Assembly: GCA_023129815.1 (NCBI GenBank)
Contig: JAGMBH010000110.1
Coordinates: 1 to 11,198 of the forward strand
Reading direction: 5' to 3'
From: Dehalococcoidia bacterium
GTDB taxonomy: Bacteria > Chloroflexota > Dehalococcoidia > GIF9 > AB-539-J10
Length of the DNA: 11,198 nt
Shown: one piece after another, positions 5,795-11,198 of the stretch
How positions within the stretch are numbered: position 1 is the first letter of the stretch
Layout: each line of letters starts with the position of its first letter
Made by a program: the position numbers and the translations under genes
The notes under the pieces: generated by a model
What the model saw: only the letters and a program-made list of their open reading frames with translations
Told to the model about the DNA's origin: nothing
Databases searched by the model: none

Positions 5795-6313
5795 ATGGTT
5801 GCTACTTATATCATTAGTGTGGTCACTCTTGCTATTGTGTTTGCTCACTTTATTTTATGGAGTAAGGATAGAATTGACAAACTACTTTATGAGAGAGAAC
5901 AAGCACTTCTAGCACGACTGAAGGGCACTTCTCCACTAGTAGAGATATTTTTCAAAAAGAGTGAATGGGAGATAGTCCCCTTTGCAGTGGAAATGGTTCC
6001 TAGCAGAGATATAAAGAGTAAACTACTCAGGTTTCTTGGCATCAATAATCCGGGGGTAACAATAGTGAGGGCTAACGCACGCCACAACCGCCTACGACCA
6101 GCTCCACTTGATAAGCTTCGGGAAGCTGCAAAAGGGTTGGGGCTACAAATCATTGTCGTCGGAGATCGCACACAGGTGCTCTTTCGGATAAACGAGACTA
6201 ATGTTGACAAATGCTATACAGAACTTGGCCGCCTTGCGAATGAAATCCTTGAGAGGCTTGCATGTGAAAGTTCAGCTGATGACTTTACTAAGAAAGAATT
6301 GGAAGGGGAATAG
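5795..6313 (+). CDS. Membrane-anchored hypothetical protein (172 aa)
   Basis: Residues 4-22 (TYIISVVTLAIVFAHFILW) form one clear membrane helix at the N-terminus. It is followed by a charged, possibly coiled stretch (KDRIDKLLYEREQALLARLK) and a soluble domain with mixed strands and helices (GLQIIVVGDRTQVLFRINE). This suggests an inner-membrane anchor with a cytoplasmic domain. No family is recognised. The ATG at 5795 has GGAG immediately next to it, too close for a normal Shine-Dalgarno. A TATAAT 12 bp upstream would place transcription start about 6 nt before the ATG. Either the mRNA is nearly leaderless or ribosomes come from the minicistron at 5765, which is in the same frame but closed by two TAG codons. 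Confidence 0.6.
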   Translation: MVATYIISVVTLAIVFAHFILWSKDRIDKLLYEREQALLARLKGTSPLVEIFFKKSEWEIVPFAVEMVPSRDIKSKLLRFLGINNPGVTIVRANARHNRLRPAPLDKLREAAKGLGLQIIVVGDRTQVLFRINETNVDKCYTELGRLANEILERLACESSADDFTKKELEGE

Positions 6314-6332
6314 AGGGAGGACTACAATCACC

Positions 6333-6387
6333 ATTACTCGGACAACTGCACCTTTATCTGATGAGTAGTCAAACCAAGTGAATTTGG
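6333..6387 (+). repeat. Repeat family motif A copy
   Basis: ATTACTCGGACAACTGCACC, TTTATC, TGATGAGTAG (6359-6368), then a diverged B-like tail ending AATTTGG. TTATCT can pair with AGATAA just downstream (around 6390), and CCAA with TTGG inside. It precedes the 80-aa gene, same orientation. Confidence 0.6.
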
Positions 6388-6425
6388 CTAAGATAAGCAG
6401 AGAAACGTAACTAAAGGATGAGACT

Positions 6426-6668
6426 ATGGAGACAGAAGAAGAGCTTAACAAGCAACTTAAGGATATCGAGGTCAAAATAGATAAGGCTGAGAGGGAATTG
6501 AAAGCCTTGCGAAGACATCCGACGGAGGTCTCAAAGGGGAAGACAAGAGGCAGCTTCATCACAGGTAAGGAGCGGATGGGTGAGGCTGCGGAAGCTGCAA
6601 AGCAATTGGATAATCTGAAGCGTCGAGAACAGGAGATTCGGGACAAGTTGCGGTTACACAGCCAGTAA
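6426..6668 (+). CDS. Small coiled-coil protein (80 aa)
   Basis: The start ATG is preceded by AAAGGATGAG. Residues 1-30 (METEEELNKQLKDIEVKIDK and on) and 52-78 (EAAEAAKQLDNLKRREQEIR) are two amphipathic, heptad-like helices. They are separated by a basic Gly/Ser-containing linker (SKGKTRGSFITGKERMG), so a helical hairpin is likely. No family is recognised. Two repeat copies flank the gene (6333-6387 before, 6696-6719 after), making it one cassette-like unit. Confidence 0.6.
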   Translation: METEEELNKQLKDIEVKIDKAERELKALRRHPTEVSKGKTRGSFITGKERMGEAAEAAKQLDNLKRREQEIRDKLRLHSQ

Positions 6669-6695
6669 CTTGGAATATGTTGGGTGAGTAAGTGA

Positions 6696-6719
6696 AGCCC
6701 AGCCGGCGGATTTGGAGAG
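6696..6719 (+). repeat. Motif B copy
   Basis: AGCCCAGCCGGCGGATTTGG followed by AGAG, 26 bp upstream of the MazG-type gene's start. It differs from the 5059-5082 copy at only a couple of positions. Confidence 0.65.
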
Positions 6720-6745
6720 TTGGTCTCACAGCTAGGAGCAAGCAA

Positions 6746-7138
6746 ATGAATGAGTTATCTGATACAACAACTACCATTCTACGACTTAAGAAACGAGTTC
6801 AGAAGTTCGTTGAAGATAGAGAGTGGGGGAAATACCATAACTCTAAAGACCTTGCTATCTCAATTACCATAGAAGCTTCAGAATTACTGGAACTCTTTCA
6901 ATGGATAAGAGAAAAGGACTTGGAAGAGCTATTGAAAGATGCTGATAAGTTCACTAGGTTGGAAGAAGAACTAGCTGACATCATAATACTATGTTTCAAT
7001 TTAGCTAATACCACAGACATTGATATATCTAGGGCTGTTATGAAAAAGATGGAGAAAAATGAGGCCAAATATCCTGTAGAGCTGGTTAAAGGGAACTATA
7101 AGAAATACACCAAGCTTAGAGATGATATAGCGAGCTAA
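6746..7138 (+). CDS. MazG-type nucleotide pyrophosphohydrolase
   Basis: The 130-aa protein matches the single-domain MazG/RS21-C6 (dCTPase-like) group of the all-alpha NTP pyrophosphatases, which hydrolyse (d)NTPs to monophosphates plus pyrophosphate. The metal-binding signature E-x2-E-x(12-28)-E-x2-D is present as Glu43, Glu46, Glu75 and Asp78 (IEASELLELFQW and EEELADIIILCFNLA). The family's C-terminal K..KNEAKYPVE element (100-112) is also there. The ATG at 6746 (GGAG eight bases upstream) was preferred over an in-frame GTG at 6692, because the 18 extra codons are repeat DNA. The nitroreductase gene starts 16 bp downstream. Such enzymes clean nucleotide pools, and some are linked to phage defence; the role here is not shown. 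Confidence 0.85.
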   Translation: MNELSDTTTTILRLKKRVQKFVEDREWGKYHNSKDLAISITIEASELLELFQWIREKDLEELLKDADKFTRLEEELADIIILCFNLANTTDIDISRAVMKKMEKNEAKYPVELVKGNYKKYTKLRDDIAS

Positions 7139-7140
7139 TA

Positions 7141-7151
7141 GATTTGGAGGG
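7141..7151 (+). promoter_or_regulatory. Motif-B end fragment acting as ribosome binding site
   Basis: GATTTGGAGGG matches the 3' end of motif B (GGATTTGGAGAG) and is directly the Shine-Dalgarno for the nitroreductase. The rest of motif B is absent here. This may be a clue that motif B carries a ribosome binding site. Confidence 0.4.
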
Positions 7152-7154
7152 TGA

Positions 7155-7667
7155 ATGTCTATGGATATTCTTGAAGTAATTAAGACTAGAAGGAGCATCA
7201 GGAAATACAAGCCAGACCCCGTCTCCGAAGAGGAAATAAACAAGATTCTGGAAGCAGGCAGATGGGCGCCGTCCGCGAATAACAGTCAGTCTTGGAGGTT
7301 TATAGTTTTACGAAGTCAGGAGATGAGGAAAAAGCTGGCGGACACATTGACTTGGGGGAGATTTCTTTCGCAGGCTCCCCTCGGGATTGCAGTAACCGTA
7401 AATCCAAGAGCCTCAAACCACCCTGTCGAAGATGGAGCAGCAGCAACGCAGAATATGCTTCTTGAGGCCCATTCCCTGGGTCTCGGAGCCTGTTGGATCG
7501 GGACTTATGGTAGCGGAAATGAAGCTAGTGCAAAGAAGGTTCTTAATGTTCCTGAAGATGAGAGACTCCTTTCCGTTATCGCCATAGGTCACCCAGCAGA
7601 ATCTTGCCAAAAGACAAGGAGAAAACTAGACGAGGTAACTTTCACCGATAGGTATGGGAGCCGATAA
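7155..7667 (+). CDS. Nitroreductase-family FMN flavoprotein (170 aa)
   Basis: A compact member of the nitroreductase (NfsA/NfnB-like) superfamily of NAD(P)H-dependent FMN enzymes. Visible family marks are RRSIRKYKPDPV (12-23) with the FMN-phosphate-binding Arg pair, APSANNSQSWRF (38-49), the Asp-Gly-Ala-Ala-Ala-Thr-Gln segment with LLEAHSLGLGACWIG (102-116), and AIGHPAE (143-149). At 170 aa it is at the short end of the family, as in the small archaeal/clostridial-type enzymes. The start may be 7155 or the ATG two codons later; both follow GGAGGG. It lies 16 bp behind the MazG-type gene, probably in one transcript. Substrate is unknown. Confidence 0.9.
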   Translation: MSMDILEVIKTRRSIRKYKPDPVSEEEINKILEAGRWAPSANNSQSWRFIVLRSQEMRKKLADTLTWGRFLSQAPLGIAVTVNPRASNHPVEDGAAATQNMLLEAHSLGLGACWIGTYGSGNEASAKKVLNVPEDERLLSVIAIGHPAESCQKTRRKLDEVTFTDRYGSR

Positions 7668-7713
7668 TGGAAATTTTCGTTGAGCCCAGATTGCCTAAAT
7701 GGCATCATGCTTA

Positions 7714-7737
7714 AGCCCAGCCAGTGGAGTTGGAGAG
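7714..7737 (+). repeat. Motif B copy
   Basis: AGCCCAGCCAGTGGAGTTGG followed by AGAG. A second, partial GAGCCCAGA occurs 30 bp upstream (7682-7690), with a small TGCC/GGCA hairpin between them. It lies 79 bp before the DUF5679-like gene. Confidence 0.6.
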
Positions 7738-7816
7738 CAAAACCTGACCTAAGTCCTATTGACATGGCTTTGCTCTAGTGGTAGAAATATGGGAAATCTT
7801 GAATAAGGAGGGTAAT

Positions 7817-7960
7817 ATGGCAACAGCTTATTGTATGAAGTGCAGAACGAAGGTAGTGATAAGGAACCCCAGGCAAATTACACTCAAAAATAATAGACCA
7901 GCAGTTCAAGGTGTCTGCTCTCTTTGCGGCACAAAGGTATTCCGAATAGGAAAGCTTTAG
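7817..7960 (+). CDS. DUF5679-like small zinc protein (47 aa)
   Basis: The ATG at 7817 has a near-perfect AAGGAGGGT ribosome binding site, so an in-frame upstream ATG at 7778 was not used. The 47-aa product has CMKC (residues 6-9) and CSLC (33-36) knuckles around a central strand-forming, Asn/Lys-rich part (RNPRQITLKNNRPAVQG). This pattern (MATAYCMKCR..., KNGRPA-QG-C..CGTK) is that of DUF5679-type proteins common in several bacterial phyla, whose role is unknown. A repeat copy starts two bases after the stop codon. Confidence 0.8.
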   Translation: MATAYCMKCRTKVVIRNPRQITLKNNRPAVQGVCSLCGTKVFRIGKL

Positions 7961-7961
7961 A

Positions 7962-8046
7962 TGCCTGATGAGTAGTTCAGCTACTTGGGTAGAGCAACCT
8001 GGAAATATTTCAGCATTTGTATAGCCCAGCCAGTGGGTTTAGGGGG
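7962..8046 (+). repeat. Motif A and motif B copies without a following gene
   Basis: Motif A core TGATGAGTAG is at 7966-7975, with GTAG/CTAC able to pair around it. Motif B follows at 8023-8046 (AGCCCAGCCAGTGGGTTTAG then GGGG). The next gene, the ComEA-type gene, is convergent, so this copy heads no gene and marks the right edge of the repeat-punctuated region. Confidence 0.6.
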
Positions 8047-8094
8047 GTTTCCTAGTTAGTGTGAAGGAGCTAAGAGCGAAGAAAGCAATAGCTT

Positions 8095-8601
8095 TTAATC
8101 TGACACAGTTATGTAATCTTTTATTTTGTTAAATGTCCCCTCGCCAATGCCTTTGACCCGGAGCAAGTCCTCGATGCGCTTAAAGGGGCCATTTTCATTG
8201 CGGTGGTCCACAATAGCCTGTGCTCTGGTTTCACCTATACTTGGCAAGGCTTCAAGAAGCCAAGCTTCTGCTCGGTTAATGTCTATCTTCTGAGGGGATT
8301 GTTTTTCACCTTCCCGTGGAATGTGAATCTTGATATGGCTGAGGTCGGCGTCAGGTTCAACTCCAGCATCTGAGAGAAGAGCTTGTATGGTGTCGTCTTC
8401 TTTTAGAGAGTAAATGCCGGGATTAGCCACAGCGCCGCTGATATGAACCTCGCCACTTGGCTCAGGAGGCGCAGTTTGTGATAAAACGATTTCCACAGGT
8501 TGGCTCTTGCTATGCTTTATTGCTAGCATCATACCGCCAACTATTATGGCAATAACCAGGAAAACGGTTATAAATAAGTAAAATCTATCAGCACGGCTCA
8601 T
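8095..8601 (-). CDS. comEA: ComEA-type membrane-anchored DNA-binding protein
   Basis: The 168-aa protein has the standard ComEA order. There is one N-terminal membrane helix (residues 7-27), a short Pro-rich linker, an SLBB/soluble-ligand-type beta domain (51-95; EVHISGAVANPGIYSL), and a C-terminal pair of helix-hairpin-helix motifs (LPSIGETRAQAIVDHR at 119-134, VKGIGEGTFNKI at 149-160) opened by KIDINRAEAWLLEALP. ComEA binds incoming double-stranded DNA outside the membrane during natural transformation and passes it to ComEC. The ATG at 8601 has AAGGAGGGAG upstream. comEC is not in the window, so competence cannot be inferred from this gene alone; HhH proteins of this type also occur without it. 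Confidence 0.88.
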   Translation of the reverse strand: MSRADRFYLFITVFLVIAIIVGGMMLAIKHSKSQPVEIVLSQTAPPEPSGEVHISGAVANPGIYSLKEDDTIQALLSDAGVEPDADLSHIKIHIPREGEKQSPQKIDINRAEAWLLEALPSIGETRAQAIVDHRNENGPFKRIEDLLRVKGIGEGTFNKIKDYITVSD

Positions 8602-8694
8602 GTAAATGCTCCCTCCTTAACATATATAGGCTGTTTAATTTTGATTTCTCGTTCAATCCTGTGCATTTTGCAGATGCTTTACCCCCAAATTTTC

Positions 8695-8744
8695 GTAGTT
8701 GCCTGATTCATCAGGCAGAGTCGCCCAATAAATTGGGCAACTAC
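8695..8744. repeat. Nested palindrome able to form a three-way junction
   Basis: The outer arms GTAGTTGC (8695-8702) and GCAACTAC (8737-8744) enclose two perfect hairpins: GCCTGA-TTCA-TCAGGC (8701-8716) and GCCCAAT-AA-ATTGGGC (8723-8738). Outer and inner stems share two bases at each end. This looks like a REP/MITE-type element. Confidence 0.65.
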
Positions 8745-8802
8745 ATTTTTAAACACCCTCATATAGTTAACGGCAAAATTCCTTGTAATTCACCTTCACC
8801 TT

Positions 8803-8829
8803 AATCCTCTCCCATCAAGGGAGAGGATT
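8803..8829. repeat. Perfect 11-bp hairpin repeat
   Basis: AATCCTCTCCC (8803-8813) and GGGAGAGGATT (8819-8829) flank a 5-nt loop. It has no T-tract, so it is more likely a dispersed repeat than a terminator. Confidence 0.6.
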
Positions 8830-8871
8830 TACAAGATATTATGCAGAACATTATAAATTACTGCACAACCA

Positions 8872-8924
8872 GATTGCTTCGTCGAGTTCCCTCGCTGACG
8901 CTCGGGACAAGTCTCGCAATGACG
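8872..8924. repeat. Dispersed repeat, GATTGCTTCG...CGCAATGACG type
   Basis: ATTGC (8873-8877) and GCAAT (8916-8920) bracket an internally GC-rich, self-complementary segment (CCTCGCTGACGCTCGGG). It resembles small non-coding repeats seen scattered in many bacterial genomes. Confidence 0.5.
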
Positions 8925-8984
8925 GCTCGTTGTCATCACGCAGATGCTCCTTTCTTTGACATTGTTTTTAGTGATTTCCTCTTT

Positions 8985-9104
8985 TGTCATTCTGAGCCGC
9001 AGGCGAGGAATCCTTCGTATTGCTCAGGACAACGTCTCAGAGATTCTTCATTCCGTTTTCCCTTCACTTTGTTCAGGGCTTCGGCTCACCCATTCAGAAT
9101 GACA
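8985..9104. repeat. MITE-like 120-bp element with 11-bp terminal inverted repeats
   Basis: TGTCATTCTGA (8985-8995) and TCAGAATGACA (9094-9104) are perfect inverted repeats. The interior has no coding capacity. The right terminus ends exactly at the predicted -35 of smpB. Confidence 0.65.
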
Positions 9105-9127
9105 ACCCTCTATTGCAATGATAAAAT
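9099..9127 (+). promoter_or_regulatory. Putative leaderless promoter of smpB
   Basis: -35 ATGACA (9099-9104; 5 of 6 to TTGACA), a 17-bp spacer and -10 TAAAAT (9122-9127; 5 of 6 to TATAAT) with an extended TG at 9119-9120. Transcription would start about 7 nt on, at or next to the smpB ATG (9134). No Shine-Dalgarno is present between the two, which agrees with a leaderless mRNA. Confidence 0.5.
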
Positions 9128-9133
9128 CTTCAT

Positions 9134-9595
9134 ATGGCAAAAGATTTCAGAACGATAACTGTTAATCGCAAAGCTTATCATGATTATCATATTCAGGAAA
9201 TAGTTGAGGCGGGCATTGTGCTTAAGGGTTCTGAGATTAAATCAATCAGGGAGGGCAAGGTGAACTTGCGTGATGCCTATGCCAAGCCAGAAAATGGGGA
9301 GCTTTGGCTATATAACAGTCACATTGCCTCCTATGATGCTGCTAGCTATAATACTCACGAGCCTACCAGACCTCGCAAGCTTTTGCTCCACAAGAAAGAG
9401 ATTGATAGCCTGGCAGGCAAGGTGATGCAACAGCGGTTGACTTTAGTGCCACTTAAGCTGTATATTAAACATGGAATAGCTAAAATAGAGCTAGGGGTTG
9501 CCAAAGGAAAAAGGATTTATGATAAGCGTGAGGCTATTGCTCGCCGCGAGGCGGGAAGGGAAATAGAGCGAGCGCTGAAGCTTAAAAGGAGGTGA
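9134..9595 (+). CDS. smpB: SsrA-binding protein SmpB
   Basis: The full-length 153-aa SmpB binds the tRNA-like part of tmRNA and places it in the A site of stalled ribosomes for trans-translation. Recognisable family segments are the N-terminal TVNRKAYHDYHI, GIVLKGSEIKSIREGKVNLRDAYA (26-49), the E(N)GELWLYNSHI strand, and LTLVPLKLYIKHGIAKIELG (101-120). The basic C-terminal tail KGKRIYDKREAIARREAGRE is also present and becomes a helix in the mRNA path. No ribosome binding site precedes the ATG, and the upstream promoter suggests a leaderless start. The tmRNA gene begins 23 bp downstream, a partnership found in many genomes. Confidence 0.97.
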   Translation: MAKDFRTITVNRKAYHDYHIQEIVEAGIVLKGSEIKSIREGKVNLRDAYAKPENGELWLYNSHIASYDAASYNTHEPTRPRKLLLHKKEIDSLAGKVMQQRLTLVPLKLYIKHGIAKIELGVAKGKRIYDKREAIARREAGREIERALKLKRR

Positions 9596-9618
9596 TAGGA
9601 AGGCAAGGTTAGCAATTC

Positions 9619-9971
9619 GGGGGCGCGTGGGTTCGACGGGGGAAGGCCTACAGAATTGCAAGTTGAGGTGCCATTTACCTCATAAAACAAGTGGCAAAAA
9701 ACAACTGGCGAACCTGTTTTCGCTTAATGTAGCTTAATTAAAGCTGCACATCCAACCTGGCTTCTCCTCGGCGGGTTGGGATTGGGTGTCACAAAGCCGA
9801 GGTGCTCCAATCTTGATGTCGATAGGGATTGGCTAAGAAAGAATCGGCTGGTCTAGCTGGATTCGGTCAGCAGATGAAAGCTAGACGAGATAAAAGGAGC
9901 TGACTAAGCTTGTAGTATATTCTGGCAACCTTCTTCTGGACGGGGAGTTCGACCCTCCCCCGCCTCCACCA
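9619..9971 (+). ncRNA. ssrA: tmRNA (ssrA)
   Basis: This is one-piece tmRNA of 353 nt. The acceptor stem is GGGGGCG (9619-9625) with CGCCTCC (9961-9967), then discriminator A and an encoded CCA (9969-9971). The third pair is G-U, the alanine identity element read by alanyl-tRNA synthetase. The T arm is GGGGAG, TTCGACC, CTCCCC (9942-9960), and the 5' end has the family's GGGTTCGACGGGG block. A long stem (CCAACC 9752-9757 with GGTTGG 9774-9779) belongs to a downstream pseudoknot. With SmpB it rescues stalled ribosomes and tags the peptide for proteolysis. No separate promoter is visible, so it may be transcribed through smpB and processed. Confidence 0.96.
9708..9737 (+). other. tmRNA proteolysis-tag reading frame
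   Basis: The preferred reading starts at resume codon GCG (9708) and gives ANLFSLNVA then TAA (9735-9737). The stop lies in the loop of a 6-bp hairpin (GTAGCT 9729-9734 with AGCTGC 9741-9746), as in the E. coli tmRNA. There is an A at -4. A second frame one base earlier (GGC 9707) reads GEPVFA and stops at 9725-9727; its shorter tag makes it less likely. Confidence 0.6.
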
Positions 9972-9981
9972 TAAGAAAATC

Positions 9982-10012
9982 AAAGGCTTCCTTTATCTTG
10001 AAGGAAGCCTTT
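9982..10012. terminator. Bidirectional rho-independent terminator
   Basis: AAAGGCTTCCTT (9982-9993), a 7-nt loop, AAGGAAGCCTTT (10001-10012), followed by T-rich DNA. It lies 10 bp after the tmRNA and between converging transcripts. The A-rich left flank gives the minus strand a T-rich tail too, so it can end both ssrA and the rho-side transcript. Confidence 0.9.
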
Positions 10013-10043
10013 TTAGTTTACCGCAGAGTGTTAACGGTGATTC

Positions 10044-10217
10044 TTATTTTCCTTTTTTCTTGTAATCGGGACACCAAGTAGCATTGGGGCGCTCGGGACG
10101 GTGGCAAGCGCTTCTCCAATTCCATTGGCAACTATCGCAGAGGAAGATATTCATGCCCAGGTTCTTCTTGACCTTGAGCCTAATTTTATCTATCCAACTT
10201 GGTCCTTCAGGGCTCAT
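10044..10217 (-). CDS. Small Cys-rich protein downstream of rho (57 aa)
   Basis: The product has CDSC (residues 27-30), Cys38-His39 and Cys49 within the last half (QWNWRSACHRPERPNATWCP), a likely metal-binding knuckle. A basic helix precedes it (KIRLKVKKNLGM). I see no match to ribosomal protein L31, which often lies next to rho. The ATG at 10217 was chosen; an in-frame TTG at 10268 would add 17 residues, and neither has a ribosome binding site, so the start is uncertain. It begins about 110 bp after the rho stop and ends before the shared terminator, so co-transcription with rho is likely. The high Cys/Trp content and the conserved-looking motif favour a real gene. Confidence 0.55.
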   Translation of the reverse strand: MSPEGPSWIDKIRLKVKKNLGMNIFLCDSCQWNWRSACHRPERPNATWCPDYKKKGK

Positions 10218-10329
10218 GAGGAGATTATAAAGTCTTAGTCTATGGAAAGGCAATGGCGTGGAATACAAACTGGCCTTACTGGCATCATCTTGGTTATGGA
10301 AGGAACGTAGCTGAAGGCAAAAAGTAAGC

Positions 10330-11198
<869 letters not shown>

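Larger units (their letters stand above)
8602..9098. other. Gene-free region filled with dispersed palindromic repeats
   Basis: About 530 bp between divergent comEA and smpB contains at least four distinct palindromic elements, listed separately, and no supportable gene. The 105-aa plus-strand ORF at 8841-9158 runs through two of these repeats and overlaps smpB. Confidence 0.7.

Noticed and set aside
6353..6387. Hammerhead ribozyme (CTGATGAG in motif A copies)
   Set aside because: The matching GAAA core and a stem III are missing in every copy; only the CTGATGA string agrees.
6692..6745. GTG-started N-terminal extension of the MazG-type protein
   Set aside because: The extra 18 codons are motif B repeat DNA; the ATG at 6746 has its own Shine-Dalgarno and fits the family's start.
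8841..9158. 105-aa plus-strand ORF upstream of smpB
   Set aside because: It runs through two dispersed palindromic repeats, overlaps smpB in another frame, lacks a ribosome binding site and has low-complexity composition.
9948..9971. Genomic island integrated at the ssrA 3' end
   Set aside because: No direct repeat of the tmRNA 3' end was found elsewhere in the window, and no integrase follows; a terminator and the rho side lie there.

Overview
This is bacterial chromosomal DNA in two parts. The right end (about 8.1-11.2 kb) holds conserved core genes: a ComEA-type protein (minus strand), smpB followed 23 nt later by the tmRNA gene ssrA, a strong bidirectional terminator, and on the opposite strand rho (cut by the window edge) with a small Cys-rich ORF behind it. 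The phylum is inferred only. The tmRNA type, the DUF5679-like protein, the modest GC content and the small palindromic dispersed repeats would fit a Chloroflexota/Dehalococcoidia-like genome, but nothing here proves it.

The left part (about 1-8.05 kb) is an accessory region of short, mostly orphan genes separated by copies of an intergenic repeat family. Two recurring modules are visible. Motif A has a TGATGAGTAG core, usually preceded by an ACTTGGACAACTGCACC-like stretch. Motif B reads roughly AGCCCAGCCAGTGGATTTGG followed by AGAG. They lie mostly just upstream of genes, in the gene's orientation. Two copies are about 95 bp long and keep a TATAAT box.

Region by region: 14-75, orphan repeat copy; 232-3357, a 3.1 kb block bounded by a perfect 25-bp inverted repeat. 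This block holds a PD-(D/E)XK-like protein (minus), a 70-aa plus nuclease-like gene pair (plus) and a 254-aa possible DUF4145/HEPN-like protein (plus). The outer two genes have the same layout, repeat - ORF - attC-like palindrome, in opposite orientations. Then come a 49-aa zinc-ribbon protein, a winged-helix/PD-(D/E)XK protein (minus), a 105-aa unknown, a membrane-anchored 172-aa unknown, an 80-aa coiled coil, a MazG-type pyrophosphohydrolase, a nitroreductase and a 47-aa DUF5679-like zinc protein.

Three different nuclease-fold proteins, a possible HEPN-like protein and a MazG-type enzyme within 7 kb suggest a defence or mobile-gene region. The repeat punctuation suggests a cassette-like array without a visible integrase or transposase. 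That is the main candidate for an undescribed system. Between the array and smpB (8602-9133) lies a cluster of unrelated palindromic repeats, one of which appears to supply the -35 box of a leaderless smpB promoter.
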